Source: Aquimarina aggregata
Lineage (GTDB): Bacteria; Bacteroidota; Bacteroidia; Flavobacteriales; Flavobacteriaceae
DNA: 64,000 nucleotides
Direction of reading: 5' to 3'
NCBI RefSeq assembly: GCF_001632745.1
Contig: NZ_LQRT01000024.1
Span: 496,001-560,000 of the forward strand
Shown: positions 7,833-19,500 of the stretch, piece by piece
Layout: every line of letters begins with the position of its first letter
How positions within the stretch are numbered: position 1 is the stretch's first letter
Notes under the pieces: generated by a model
Database searches by the model: none
Seen by the model: only the letters and a program-made list of their open reading frames with translations
Told to the model about the DNA's origin: nothing
Translations under genes and position numbers: made by a program

Positions 7833-10800
7833 ATGAATGCAAAATATGTAAGAGAATTACTTTTCGTCTTAATTGTATTGTCCATAAATATAGGTTTTGG
7901 ACAAACAGTTACGGGAGAAGTTACAAGTTCGGGAACACCTTTGCCAGGGGCTAGTATAGTGGTTAAGGGTACTACAAATGGAACGCAAACAGACTTTGAT
8001 GGTAGATATACGCTTAGTAATTTTGCCGATGATGCTATAATGGTAATAAGTTATTTAGGATTTATTACTCAAGAAATTCCAATCCAAAATAGAGAGGTTA
8101 TTGATATTGTACTCGTTGAAGATGCCGAGGCCTTAAGCGAAGTAGTAGTTGTAGGATATGGTACACAAAGAAGATCTGATTTAACAACCTCTATATCCAC
8201 AATTTCATCTGAAAAATTGGCAGAGATTCCTTCTACAGATATTGGACAAGCACTTCAAGGTAGAGCAGCAGGGGTTACCGTAACTAATGGGGGTTCACCA
8301 GGTGAAAGAAATGCGGTTCGAATTAGAGGATTAAGTACATTTGGTAACGGAGACCCACTTTATGTTGTAGACGGTGTTTTTACTACAAGTATTAGTAATA
8401 TTAGCCCTGCATCAATTAAAAAGGTTGATGTGTTAAAAGATGCGGCTGCGGCTGCCGTTTATGGTTCTAGAGGATCAAACGGTGTTATTATTATAACAAC
8501 AGATAAAGGGAAGGAAGGAAAACCAAAATTTAATTTCAATACATATACTGGATGGCAACGTTCTAATAAAAGATATGATGTATTAAATACTGCGCAGTAT
8601 ATTCAATATATTAGTGAGATTAATGCACAAGGACAAGTGCCTAATGCCGGAGGTACAACCATTGATATTATAAATGATAACCCAAATTTTAATGGTAATG
8701 GAGTAGAGACTGATTGGCAAGACGCATTATTTCGTAGTGCCCCAATTACTAGTCATGACTTTAATGTTTCAGGTGGTTCAGAGAAAGCGACTTATAGTTT
8801 TGGAGCCTCTGTATTTGATCAGGATGGGATTTACATAGATACTAATTTTAAACGATATACTTTTAATGCAAATAGTGAATTTAAAATTACCGATAAGTTT
8901 AAAGTCGGTGAAACATTTGCTTTAGGTTTTACAGAAAGAGTAGCACCTCAAGTGAGTGATGGTAGGGAGCCATTATTAAACGTATTAGCTTCTGCACCAT
9001 ATACACTTATTAGAAATGCTGATGGGTCATTTTCTGGACAAACCGATGCAGATAACAATAATGCTAGAAACCAGATTCGTGTTCAGGACTCTGATGATAA
9101 TTTATCAAGAAATACATCTATTATTGGTTCTTTATATGCAGAGTATGAATTACTCGAAGGGTTGAAATTTAGAACGCAATTTGGTTTAGATGCTTTTTAC
9201 TTCTTACAAGATAATATTCTTAGAGCATATGATGAAGGAGGGCAATTTAGTAAACCAAATACTGATATTTCTAAAACTAGAGCAAACCAAATATCAAGAA
9301 TATTTACAAATTCTTTAAGTTACAACAATACTTTTGGAGATGTGCATAATATAGGTGCAACATTGGTTTCTGAAAGACAGGATATTAAATTTCAGACTTT
9401 AACGGCTTCAAGTACAAATGATGTTACAAATTTAATAAATGAGTTAGTTGGAACAGGTGGTACAAGTAGTTTAACAGAAGAAGAAGTGTTGATTTCATAT
9501 TTAGGTCGTTTAAATTATGCCTATGATGGAAAGTATTTAGTTTCAGGATCTATTCGACGAGATAAATCATCACTGTTTGGACCAAATAATCAAGTAGGAT
9601 GGTTTCCTGCAGCGTCAATAGGTTGGGTAGTTTCAAAAGAGTCATTTTTAATAGATAATCCAGTAATTAATAACTTGAAATTAAGAGCGAGTTATGGGGT
9701 TACAGGTAATAATAGAATTCCAAGAGATGTTGCTAATGCTAATGTAGCTTTTCAGTTAAACTATCCAATTGGAGGGCAAACGCAGTTAGCCAGTGGATTA
9801 AGTGGTATTGCAAACCCTGATGTAAAATGGGAAGAAGGGATCAAACAAAATTTTGGTTTTGATTTAGGGTTATGGAACAATAAAGTAACATTATCTGGAG
9901 ATTATTTTATCAATGAAAGTAATGATCTTTTAGTTTCTGAACCTACACGACCTAGTATAGGTGGTGGAGGTGGTAATGCTGGTTTACCTGTAATTAGAAA
10001 TGCTGCAAATATTCAAGTTGACGGATTCGAATTAACTTTAGGATATACCGATAGTGAAGGAGATTTTACTTGGGGAGCAAGTGCTAATATAACTTTTGCC
10101 GAAAGTGAAGTAAAAAGTATTGGTCGTAACGATCAGATCTTACAAGGACGTATTAACCCTCTTGAAGCGAGTGTGAGTAGATTAGCTGTAGGAGAGCCTT
10201 TATATCATTTCTTCGGACTAGTATTTGATGGGGTGTATTCCACAGAGCAAGATATAATTGATGATCTAGGAGCCGATAATCTTGATGATTTTTCAGGAAC
10301 ATCTACAGCATCTTATTTAGTTAGACCTGGTGATGTTCGTTACAGAGATATAAATGGTGATGGAGATATTACCGATGAAGATAGAACTATTATTGGTGAT
10401 CCTAATCCTGATTTTACATATGCAATAAACCTAAATGCTGCATATAAAGGTTTTGACTTATCTGCATTAATTACGGGTGTTCAAGGAGCAGATGCTTTTA
10501 ATACTAATGTTTTTAACCTACAAGGACAAGAAGGTGTTTTAAATAGAGGTGTAGAAGTTTTAGATCGTTGGCAAGCTCCAGGAGATGTTACTAATGTACC
10601 TAGGTTTAGATTTGGTAGAAATACAAATAATGATATATCAACACGTTTTGTTGAGGATGCATCTTATGCAAGGTTAAAAAATGTTACCTTAGGGTACTCG
10701 TTATCTAGTAATGTTTTGGATAGAGCTTTTAATGGACATTTAAGTAAAATTAGAGTCTATGTGCAATCTCAAAACCTTGTTACACTTACAGATTATTCTG

Positions 10801-10922
10801 GATTAGATCCAGAAATTGAACCTTTTTACTCCGCTGCAGGTATTATCGAAGGTCTTAATATCGATAGAGGAAGAGGACCACAACCTGTCACTTTTTTAAC
10901 AGGGCTACAAATTGAATTTTAA
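7833..10922 (+). CDS. SusC/RagA-family TonB-linked outer membrane receptor
   Basis: A 1029-residue TonB-dependent transporter. A signal peptide ends near residue 24 (NIGFGQ). A carboxypeptidase-regulatory-like beta-sandwich follows (about 25-108, with FDGRYTLS and ISYLGF). The plug domain (about 110-225) contains RIRGLSTFGNGDPLYVVDGV and VYGSRGSNGVIIITT, classic SusC signatures, and the rest is the beta-barrel. It imports an oligomeric nutrient with the SusD lipoprotein encoded 9 bp downstream. The absence of glycosidases, lyases or peptidases next to it leaves the substrate open. Confidence 0.95.
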   Translation: MNAKYVRELLFVLIVLSINIGFGQTVTGEVTSSGTPLPGASIVVKGTTNGTQTDFDGRYTLSNFADDAIMVISYLGFITQEIPIQNREVIDIVLVEDAEALSEVVVVGYGTQRRSDLTTSISTISSEKLAEIPSTDIGQALQGRAAGVTVTNGGSPGERNAVRIRGLSTFGNGDPLYVVDGVFTTSISNISPASIKKVDVLKDAAAAAVYGSRGSNGVIIITTDKGKEGKPKFNFNTYTGWQRSNKRYDVLNTAQYIQYISEINAQGQVPNAGGTTIDIINDNPNFNGNGVETDWQDALFRSAPITSHDFNVSGGSEKATYSFGASVFDQDGIYIDTNFKRYTFNANSEFKITDKFKVGETFALGFTERVAPQVSDGREPLLNVLASAPYTLIRNADGSFSGQTDADNNNARNQIRVQDSDDNLSRNTSIIGSLYAEYELLEGLKFRTQFGLDAFYFLQDNILRAYDEGGQFSKPNTDISKTRANQISRIFTNSLSYNNTFGDVHNIGATLVSERQDIKFQTLTASSTNDVTNLINELVGTGGTSSLTEEEVLISYLGRLNYAYDGKYLVSGSIRRDKSSLFGPNNQVGWFPAASIGWVVSKESFLIDNPVINNLKLRASYGVTGNNRIPRDVANANVAFQLNYPIGGQTQLASGLSGIANPDVKWEEGIKQNFGFDLGLWNNKVTLSGDYFINESNDLLVSEPTRPSIGGGGGNAGLPVIRNAANIQVDGFELTLGYTDSEGDFTWGASANITFAESEVKSIGRNDQILQGRINPLEASVSRLAVGEPLYHFFGLVFDGVYSTEQDIIDDLGADNLDDFSGTSTASYLVRPGDVRYRDINGDGDITDEDRTIIGDPNPDFTYAINLNAAYKGFDLSALITGVQGADAFNTNVFNLQGQEGVLNRGVEVLDRWQAPGDVTNVPRFRFGRNTNNDISTRFVEDASYARLKNVTLGYSLSSNVLDRAFNGHLSKIRVYVQSQNLVTLTDYSGLDPEIEPFYSAAGIIEGLNIDRGRGPQPVTFLTGLQIEF

Positions 10923-10931
10923 AATAAAGTT

Positions 10932-12437
10932 ATGAAAAAGCGATTAATTCTTAAATTAACATGTACAATGGTAGTGGCTATGCTATTCATTGTATCATGT
11001 GACGATGATGCTGTTGTATTGAATAATAATGAGATTCCGCAGGCTACATTCTTTAGTACGCTTGATGCAGCAGGCTTAGCTTCTGCAGCAAATGCTACTT
11101 ATGTGCATTTCCAAACGCAAGGTTTATACCAACGTTTTGGATATATTTTACCCGACACTTTTGGAGATGAGATGGTGCCTTCTGGGGATCCAAATTTTTT
11201 ACCGTCTTATGAATATAGAATTTCACCAGAATTAGATCAAACAGCTTTGTTATGGACACAAGCCTATAATGGTATTGCAAGATGTAATTTTTTAATTCGT
11301 AATGAGCAATTGATAAGAGATAGAGTGGCAAATTCAGATTTTACAGATGCCGATGTTACTAATAGAATTGGTGAAGCAAGATTTGTTAGAGGATTGTTTT
11401 ATTTTATTCTGGTAAAACGATATGGTGGTGTGCCTTTAGAACTTGAGGCAGAAACGTCAATAACGGGTGTGCCAAGATCTACCGTAGATCAAGTGTATGA
11501 TGTTATTATTAACGATCTTACGATGGCATCTAATATGTTGTTTAGTAAAGGTGCTACAGAGAATGGAAGAGCTACAAGAGGTGCGGCTTTTGGAATGTTA
11601 GGTAAGGTATATTTACAAAGAAAAATGTATAATGAAGCCCAAACTGCTTTAGCTCAAGTGTCTGGATATAGTTTATTATCTAAAGAAAACTATAGAGATA
11701 ATTTTAATGATGGCGGAGAGTTTAATGATGAGTCCATGTTTGAAGTTATTTTTAATGGAGAGGCAGAAAATAATGCGCAATGGAATGCAAATGGTGAAGG
11801 AGTTGCCGAAGTAACATTTCATGCTCAAGAATATTCTGGATGGGGAAATGCAAGACCTTCTCAAAAAATGATAGATGAGTTTGAAGATGATGATCATAGA
11901 TTAGCAGATGCTATTTTACAACCTGGTGATACCTTTGGGGCAGCCAATGATCAGATAAAAGACGATGGTAACGTTTGGTTTAAATTTTCACAATTGTACG
12001 AGAATAATGCAACAGTACCAGAAGGAGCAACAAATGCTAGAGTATTACGATATGCAGATGTAGTTTTGATGCAGGCTGAAGTTGAAAATAGGTTAGGAAA
12101 CGATCCACAAGCAATAGCTTTTCTAAATCAACTAAGAACACGTTCAGAACTTCCTTTATATGGATCAGCAGAAATGGATTCTAGAGGGTATCCAGTAGAT
12201 ACTCCGGATAATGTCTTTAGAGCAATTGTACATGAGCGTATGGTTGAACTATGTGCAGAACAACAAAGATTTGATGATTTAATCCGATGGGATTTAGATG
12301 CGCAAGAATTAGCCACAGACGATAGCGGTAACCCAAGAGGATATAATCCTGATGTTCATCGATTAATGCCAATACCGCAGGTCGAAATTGATACGAATGA
12401 AGAATTAAATTCTTCGGATCAGAATCCAGGATACTAA
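10932..12437 (+). CDS. SusD/RagB-family nutrient-binding lipoprotein
   Basis: A 501-residue surface lipoprotein. The lipobox gives Cys23, followed by DDD. The N-terminal helical region carries NGIARCNFLI, and tetratricopeptide-like helices include EARFVRGLFYFILVKRYGGVPL and GAAFGMLGKVYLQRKMYNEA. The C-terminal segment holds the RagB/SusD signature VHERMVELCAEQQRFDDLIRW and ends LMPIPQVEIDTN near the family terminus. It forms the hinged lid over the SusC barrel. A terminator follows, so susC and susD form a two-gene transcript, although the next gene is functionally related. Confidence 0.95.
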   Translation: MKKRLILKLTCTMVVAMLFIVSCDDDAVVLNNNEIPQATFFSTLDAAGLASAANATYVHFQTQGLYQRFGYILPDTFGDEMVPSGDPNFLPSYEYRISPELDQTALLWTQAYNGIARCNFLIRNEQLIRDRVANSDFTDADVTNRIGEARFVRGLFYFILVKRYGGVPLELEAETSITGVPRSTVDQVYDVIINDLTMASNMLFSKGATENGRATRGAAFGMLGKVYLQRKMYNEAQTALAQVSGYSLLSKENYRDNFNDGGEFNDESMFEVIFNGEAENNAQWNANGEGVAEVTFHAQEYSGWGNARPSQKMIDEFEDDDHRLADAILQPGDTFGAANDQIKDDGNVWFKFSQLYENNATVPEGATNARVLRYADVVLMQAEVENRLGNDPQAIAFLNQLRTRSELPLYGSAEMDSRGYPVDTPDNVFRAIVHERMVELCAEQQRFDDLIRWDLDAQELATDDSGNPRGYNPDVHRLMPIPQVEIDTNEELNSSDQNPGY

Positions 12438-12470
12438 ATTACTAATATAGAGTAGTTTGATTTGTTTTTT

Positions 12471-12505
12471 AAAGGGCAGAGACATGTCTGTCTTTGCCCT
12501 TTTTA
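12471..12505 (+). terminator. Terminator after susD
   Basis: An outer stem pairs AAAGGGCA with TGCCCTTT, with a smaller AGACATGTCT palindrome inside, and is followed by a T run. It lies 33 bp past the susD stop. Confidence 0.85.
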
Positions 12506-12632
12506 TAGTTTACGTTCTTTTTTGTATAAGAAAAGGACATTTCTTTCATAAATATTTACTTTAGCATTTATCAATAAACTATCATTAAGTATATATGTTA
12601 TGGTAGTTGGTACTTTTTAATTTTTTGATGCT

Positions 12633-15600
12633 ATGAAAAAGGTTACGGGATATATAGTTGGAGTGTTATTTATTTTTTTTGTTTGGAGTTGTGACAAAGA
12701 CCTCAAACCAACAAAAAATAATAGTACTGATGCTAAGGTAAATCATGTCAAAATTTTCAAAAAACTAGCTGCAGATAGTACAGGAATAAAGTTTTCTAAC
12801 AATCTTCTTGAAAATGATACTTTAAATTACTTTACGTACCCTTACCTCTATATGGGCGGGGGTATTTCTGCAGGAGATATTAATAATGATGGTCTCATTG
12901 ACCTTTTCTTTACCGGAAATATGGTTGAAAACAAACTATATTTAAATAAAGGAAATCTACAGTTTGAGGACATAACAGCTAAAGCAGGCATATCTGGTGA
13001 TAACCGATGGTTTACAGGGACAACTATGGCAGATGTAAATAATGACGGTTATTTGGATATTTATTGTATGGTTGCTGGGCAATCAAATCCTAAAGATAAT
13101 CTGTTATTTATAAATAATGGAGATATGACTTTTACTGAAAAAGCAAAAGAATATAACCTAAACGATATTGGTAATAGTGTAGATGCCTCCTTTTTTGACT
13201 ATGATTTAGATGGAGATCTAGATGTATATGTAGCAAATTATCCAATTACTCCTTTTCAATATAATAGTTATAATTATAAAATGCGAATGGATAGGGTAAC
13301 AGATGAAGAAACAGATAACCTATATCGAAATGATGGAGGACATTTTACTAAAGTTACCAACGAATCAAATGTAAGATTATATAGTTTATCATTAAGTGTA
13401 ACAGTAAGTGATCTTAATCAGGATGGATGGCCTGACTTATATGTTTCTAATGATTTTGGTACACCTGATTGCTTATATCTAAATAATCAGGATGGAACTT
13501 TTAAAAATGCTATTAAAGAATCAACAGAGCATACATCATTTTACGGAATGGGAGTGGATATAGCCGATTTTAATAATGATGGGTTGATGGATATTCTACA
13601 AATGGATATGGATGCAGCCTCAAATAGACGTTCAAAAGCAAATATGGCTAGTATGAACCCCAAATTGTTCGAAAATATTGAGAAAGTTGGTTTTCAGTAT
13701 CAATATATGCAAAACACTTTACAACTTAATTCGGGAATCCTTAAAGATAAAACTCCAAAGTTTAGTGATATATCAAGACTGGCAGGGTTATCTTCAACAG
13801 ACTGGAGTTGGGCTCCATTGTGGGCAGATTTAGATAATGATGGTTTTAAAGATATTTTTATTTCTAATGGAACCAGAAGAGAAATTAACAACAAAGATTA
13901 TTTTGCTGCTTTAAAAGGAGAAAAGAAAAACAAGGATAGTCTCTTGGTAAAAAGCCTTAGAATTCCTTCAGAAAAAATTGATAATTATGTATTTCGTAAT
14001 AAAAAAGATCTAACCTTCGAACAAGCCAATGACTATTGGGGTATTTCGCATAAAGGATTTTCTAATGGGGCGGTGTATGCTGATCTTGACAATGATGGAG
14101 ATTTAGAAATTATTACGAATAATATAGATGAAATGCCTTCCGTATTTGAAAATACAAGTTCACAAATTAATAATTATCTAACGGTTAAATTAAAGGGTAG
14201 TGATAAAAATAAATTCGGATTAGGAGCTAAAGTAATTCTTAAATCTCAGGAACTTATACAGACTCAAGAGCTGACTTTAAGTCGAGGTTTTCAATCCTCT
14301 GTAGCTCCACAGTTACACTATGGTTTAGGGACATTAAATACAATAGATGAGCTCAAAGTTATTTGGCCAAACGGAAATGAACAAATAATAAAAGATGTTG
14401 CTGTAAATCAAGCGATTACTCTTTATTTTTCAGAAGGTTCTAAAGCAATAGTAGAAAGTAATAACCCTGACAAAAAACATTTATTTGATAGCTTTTCTGA
14501 TACACTTGTTTTGTACAAACACAAAGAAAATAGATTTAATGACTTTAAGTTAGAAGTATTATTACCTCATAAAACTTCGCAATTCGGTCCAGGTATAGCC
14601 GTTGGTGATTTAAATGGCGATACATTAGATGATTTTTATATAGGTGCAGCTTCAAAATATCCTGGAGGTATGTTTTTTCAAAAACCTGATGGTAGTTTTG
14701 AACAGCAGAAAACTAAAATTTTGATTGCTGATCGAGCTTTCGAAGATATGGGAGCATTGATTTTTGATCCAGATAATGATGGCGATAATGATCTTTATAT
14801 CGTAAGCGGAGGTAACGAATTTGGATATAATAGTAATATGTTGCAAGACCGGCTGTATATTAATGATGGTAACGGTAATTTTAGAAAAAGTACGAATGCA
14901 TTACCCCATATGATCACAAGTGGTGGTCGAGTGTATACGAACGATTTTGATCATGATGGAGATTTAGATCTTTTTGTTGGAGGAAGATTATTACCTACAA
15001 ATTATCCTTACCCACCTGTTAGTCATATTCTTGAGAATGTAAGTGACAAGGGAATTCCTAAGTTTAAAGATGTTACATTAAAAGTAGCTCCGATGCTTAA
15101 AGAAAAATTTGGAATGGTTACCGCAGCTTCCTTTGTAGATTATGATAAAGATGGTTGGGATGATCTTGTTATTGTTGGCGAGTGGATGCCGATTAAAGTT
15201 TTAAGAAATAATAAAGGTAATTTTGAAGATGTTTCAGAAAGTTTAGGACTTAAAGATACTGCTGGTTGGTGGTTTAGTATTGCAAATGAAGATTTTGACA
15301 ATGATGGCGATATTGATTTTATGGTAGGTAATCTTGGCTTAAACTATAAATATAAAGCAAAGGAAGATGAAACCTTTGATATTTATTTTAATGATTTTGA
15401 TGGTAATAAAAGAAACGATATTGTATTGAGTTATTACAATGAAGGTAAAAAATACCCTGTGAGAGGGAGAGAATGTTCATCAGAGCAAATACCATCAATT
15501 AAAAAGAAATTCAAAAACTATAAAGAGTATTCGACAGCTACATTAACTGATGTTTACGATGAGAAAAAGCTAGAAAAAGGACTTCATTATCAAGTAAAAT

Positions 15601-15980
15601 CATTTGCAAGTATATATTTAGAAAATGTAGATGGAAAATTTGAAATACATGAACTTCCTAATGAAGCCCAATTATCGCCTATAAATCAAATGTTAATCAA
15701 AGATTTTAATAACGATGGTCATCTAGATGTAGTAGCAGGAGGAAATTTATATGCTTCAGAAGTAGAAACTCCTCGCGCAGATGCAGGCCAAGGCGTTCTT
15801 CTTTTAGGAAATGGTAAAGGCTCTTTTACTTCGGTGCCTGCAGTAGATAGTGGTTTATTTACAGGAGGAGATGTAAAAGACCTAGCAATGATAAAAATAA
15901 AAGAACAGGACTACATTCTTTCTGTAAAGAATAATGATTTTTTACAGTTTATTAAATACAATGCACAATTAGAGGAGTAA
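12633..15980 (+). CDS. FG-GAP/VCBS repeat lipoprotein with ASPIC/UnbV domain
   Basis: A 1115-residue surface lipoprotein with lipobox Cys20. I count fourteen DxDxDG-type calcium-loop repeats: seven in the first half (for example DINNDGLIDLFF, DVNNDGYLDIYC, DYDLDGDLDVYV) and seven in the second (for example DLNGDTLDDFYI, DFDHDGDLDLFV, DFNNDGHLDVVA). This predicts two seven-bladed beta-propellers. Between them, at about 515-600, is an ASPIC/UnbV domain (LTVKLKG, GLGAKV, LSRGFQSSV, HYGLG, VIWPNG). Such proteins often accompany SusC/SusD pairs. The role is probably surface binding or assembly; no catalytic residues are evident. It is separated from susD by a terminator. Confidence 0.9.
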   Translation: MKKVTGYIVGVLFIFFVWSCDKDLKPTKNNSTDAKVNHVKIFKKLAADSTGIKFSNNLLENDTLNYFTYPYLYMGGGISAGDINNDGLIDLFFTGNMVENKLYLNKGNLQFEDITAKAGISGDNRWFTGTTMADVNNDGYLDIYCMVAGQSNPKDNLLFINNGDMTFTEKAKEYNLNDIGNSVDASFFDYDLDGDLDVYVANYPITPFQYNSYNYKMRMDRVTDEETDNLYRNDGGHFTKVTNESNVRLYSLSLSVTVSDLNQDGWPDLYVSNDFGTPDCLYLNNQDGTFKNAIKESTEHTSFYGMGVDIADFNNDGLMDILQMDMDAASNRRSKANMASMNPKLFENIEKVGFQYQYMQNTLQLNSGILKDKTPKFSDISRLAGLSSTDWSWAPLWADLDNDGFKDIFISNGTRREINNKDYFAALKGEKKNKDSLLVKSLRIPSEKIDNYVFRNKKDLTFEQANDYWGISHKGFSNGAVYADLDNDGDLEIITNNIDEMPSVFENTSSQINNYLTVKLKGSDKNKFGLGAKVILKSQELIQTQELTLSRGFQSSVAPQLHYGLGTLNTIDELKVIWPNGNEQIIKDVAVNQAITLYFSEGSKAIVESNNPDKKHLFDSFSDTLVLYKHKENRFNDFKLEVLLPHKTSQFGPGIAVGDLNGDTLDDFYIGAASKYPGGMFFQKPDGSFEQQKTKILIADRAFEDMGALIFDPDNDGDNDLYIVSGGNEFGYNSNMLQDRLYINDGNGNFRKSTNALPHMITSGGRVYTNDFDHDGDLDLFVGGRLLPTNYPYPPVSHILENVSDKGIPKFKDVTLKVAPMLKEKFGMVTAASFVDYDKDGWDDLVIVGEWMPIKVLRNNKGNFEDVSESLGLKDTAGWWFSIANEDFDNDGDIDFMVGNLGLNYKYKAKEDETFDIYFNDFDGNKRNDIVLSYYNEGKKYPVRGRECSSEQIPSIKKKFKNYKEYSTATLTDVYDEKKLEKGLHYQVKSFASIYLENVDGKFEIHELPNEAQLSPINQMLIKDFNNDGHLDVVAGGNLYASEVETPRADAGQGVLLLGNGKGSFTSVPAVDSGLFTGGDVKDLAMIKIKEQDYILSVKNNDFLQFIKYNAQLEE

Positions 15981-15987
15981 GTATTGC

Positions 15988-16551
15988 TTAAACCTCATTA
16001 TATCTAAAACAGCTAGTAGTGTGGTCATTGACCATGCCTATAGCTTGCATAAAAGCATACATGACAGTAGAGCCTACAAATTTAAAACCTCTTTTTTTAA
16101 GATCTTTGCTGATTTTATCCGAAATCTCTGTTGTTGCTGGGCATTCTTTGTGATGTTTCCAATTATTTTTAATGGGTTTTTGATTTACAAAAGCCCATAT
16201 GTAAGCGTCAAAACTACCAAACTCTTCTTGAATTTTCATAAAGTTTTGAGCATTAGATATAGCCGAGTTTATTTTTAATTTATTACGAATAATGCCCGCA
16301 TTTTGCATCAATTCTTCCCTTTTACGATCATCATAATTTGCTATAATCTGATAATCAAAATTATCAAAGGCAACTTTAAAATTATCTCTTTTACGTAGAA
16401 TTGTAATCCAGCTTAATCCTGCCTGAAAAGTTTCGAGTACTAGAAATTCAAATAAAAGTTGCTCATCATGAAGAGGAGTTCCCCATTCGTTATCATGATA
16501 ATTTTCGTATAATGCATCGCCTACACACCACCCACACCTATGTTTGTCCAT
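15988..16551 (-). CDS. tag: DNA-3-methyladenine glycosylase I
   Basis: A 187-residue Tag that excises 3-methyladenine in base excision repair. The zinc site seen in the E. coli enzyme is conserved: Cys6 and His19 at the N terminus, His177 and Cys181 at the C terminus (DHTTSCFRY). The start RCGWC, the block YHDNEWGTPLHDEQLLFEFL, and FQAGLSWITILRKR are diagnostic. It lies 11 bp downstream of the tricorn-protease gene on the same strand and probably shares its transcript. It ends 7 bp from the convergent FG-GAP gene. Confidence 0.96.
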   Translation of the reverse strand: MDKHRCGWCVGDALYENYHDNEWGTPLHDEQLLFEFLVLETFQAGLSWITILRKRDNFKVAFDNFDYQIIANYDDRKREELMQNAGIIRNKLKINSAISNAQNFMKIQEEFGSFDAYIWAFVNQKPIKNNWKHHKECPATTEISDKISKDLKKRGFKFVGSTVMYAFMQAIGMVNDHTTSCFRYNEV

Positions 16552-16562
16552 ACTAATTTGAA

Positions 16563-19500
16563 TTAATTGTCTGTTTGATAGCCTTCAGGACGTTTCCAGC
16601 GTATTGGAGCTGTAGGTTCTGCTTTAATTTTGAATTCTTGAGTCTTTAATAAACGCATGGCTTCTTCAACTCCTTTTTCTAATTGTGGATCTTTTCCTTG
16701 TAGTACAGATTTTGGATCTTGTATAACTTCGATATCCGGAGCAACTCCTTCGCCTTCTACTGCCCAATTACCATTAACATCATAAAACCCACCTCTAGGG
16801 GCAACCATTCTACCTCCGTCTATAAAACGAGGAGTATCCCATGTACCTACAAGGCCACCCCAGGTTCTTGTTCCTACCAAAGGTCCTATTTTTTTAGCAC
16901 GAAACATATAGGGTAATAAATCACCTCCAGAACCTGCTCGTTCATTAATAAGCATTACTTTAGGTCCCCAAATGCCGGCTATAGGTGTTGTCCAAGGGCG
17001 ATTATCATGTGTTTTACTATTAAAGTACCCTAATAGTTCTCTGGACATAATATCGATCATATAATCTGCTGCAGAACCACCCCCATTATTACGCTCATCT
17101 ATAATAACACCTTTTTTATCTTGTTGTGAAAAATAATACCTGTTAAAAGAGGTAAAACCAGAACCTGCTGTATTTGGTACATATACATATGCTAATTTAC
17201 CACCAGATAATTTATCTACTTTTCTTTTATTAGCTTCGATCCAATCATACGTTCGTAATCCTCGCTCACTGCGAATAGGTTTTACAAGAATTTCTCTTGC
17301 ATTTGTCGAGGAAGGAGAACTGCTTACTGTAAGAGTAGTTTCTCTACCCGCGGTTTGCTCTAATAAGCTATAGGGATTTATACTAAGATCCAATTTTTGA
17401 TGGTTGATACTCAAAATATAGTCCCCCTCTTTTACATCAATACCAGGAAGTGATAAAGGAGCTTCTAGATCTGGATTCCAGCTTTCACCACTATAAATTT
17501 TTGTAATTCTATAAGCGCCATTATTAACTTCAAAATCACAACCAAGTAGTCCAACAGGTATTCGATCGATTTTAGGAGTATCTCCCCCAGATACATATGA
17601 ATGTCCTATAGAAATTTCTCCACTCATAATATCAACCACATAGTTTAAATCGGTTCTGTGTCTTACATGTTTGATCCAAGGTGAATACCATTTGTATATT
17701 TCATCCCAAGGGGCTCCGTGTGTATTGTTTACATATAAGAAATCTCTCATATAGCGCCAACCTTCTTTAAAAATTTGATGATACTCTTCTGTAGGATTTA
17801 CTTTTACTTTTAAATTCATTTTAAGCTTTCCGTCACCAGGTTTGGGCTTTGCACTAGTGCTTACAATCCTCCATGAATCTTTTTGATGTAATAAAGTGTT
17901 TTTTCGGTCTGATGAGGTTATCATATCTGATACGCCTTTAGCAAAGACTTCAGATTTCATATCTTTTATGGTGTACTTGTGAATCGTTAATTCGGGCTCA
18001 TTAGGGACGTTTTCAGCTATGAAAATAACATTATCAGGTCCTTTTGCTAATCCGGCATATTGGCGTGCTTCTAATTTTAAGGCTACAATACGATTGTAAA
18101 TACCATCTGCATCTATAGTTACTGTAACAGCATTTTTTGAGTCGTCTTTCTCTTTAAGTTCATCTTTTTCAGTACTTGTTTTTTCTAATACCTCTTCATC
18201 GGTTTTTGGTAAATTAGGAGCTTTGTCTGATTTAGAAAGAACAATAGCATATAAACTTCTTTCAACTTCTGTGTCATATGAGCTCATATCTAACCAACCT
18301 GATTGTAATCCATAATTTGTACTGGCCAAGAAATAAAGGTATTTTCCAGTTTTATCCCAAATGGGACTTATAGCATCAGCAATTCCATCGGTTAATTGGA
18401 TAGTTTTTTTAGAATCTATGTTATAAGCAAAAATTGCTTTGAAATGACTCTTTAATTGTTTTGGATAGGCAATCCATTTACTATCAGGAGACCATACAGG
18501 ATTTAATGTTCTATTGGGATGTGCGTAGTTGTCAGAAACTACTTTGTTTGCTTTTCCGGTAGTTAGATTAATAACCCAGATGTTATAATCTGTATCAGAA
18601 TAAGCTATATGTGATCCATCAGGAGACCAATCTGGTCGAAAATAAAAAGTATGATTGGGCAGATCAAATACTTTTTTATTGTTTCCTTGTTGATCTGTAA
18701 CGACTAGTTTGTATTCACCACTTGCATCAGAAAACCAAGCTATTTTATCTCCTTTTGGCGACCATATAGGAGCACGTTCTGCAGAAGCTGGTGCATTAGA
18801 TAAATTACGCCAGGTTCCATTTTCTTTTGGAACACTAAATATCTCTCCACGGTGTTCAAAAATAGCTCGTTTACCTGTAGGAGAAATATTCGCGTTTGTT
18901 AATTGAGACGCAGTTATATTCTCCCATCTAGGTCTAGCAAAATTCATATCACCTTGTACCTGGATTTCTAATTGTTTAGTACTAGCGTTCTGAAGATCTA
19001 TAAGGTGTAAATAACCACCTTGTTCGTATATAATTTTGTTGTTATGAGCATCTAGACTTTTGATGTCGAATTTCTTATGAAATGTGATTTGTTTTTCAGT
19101 TTTAGAAACGATATCATAGGACCATATGTTACTTACATAATCACGTTCTGAAAGATAATACACTGTATTGTTGATCCAAACAGGATCTAAATGTCTCTCT
19201 TTGGTAGTTTGAGGAGTTTTTGTCAGGTTGTTTGTCTCTAAATTTACAATCCATATCGGAAATGCTTGGCCTCCCCTATAATTACGCCATTCTAAGTCCC
19301 AAGAGGTAAAGGGTACGTATGCAACGTGTTTTCCATCTGGTGATACTTCTCCAGAACCTGCTCTCGGGATTCTAAACGGAAGAGGTAATCCTCCTTTAGG
19401 AGAAACGGTATAAAACTTATTTGTTTGCGTAGGATGACTTTCTCTTCCTGAACGAAAAAGAATAGTCCCTTCTGGAGTCCAACCTTGAACAAAATCACCC

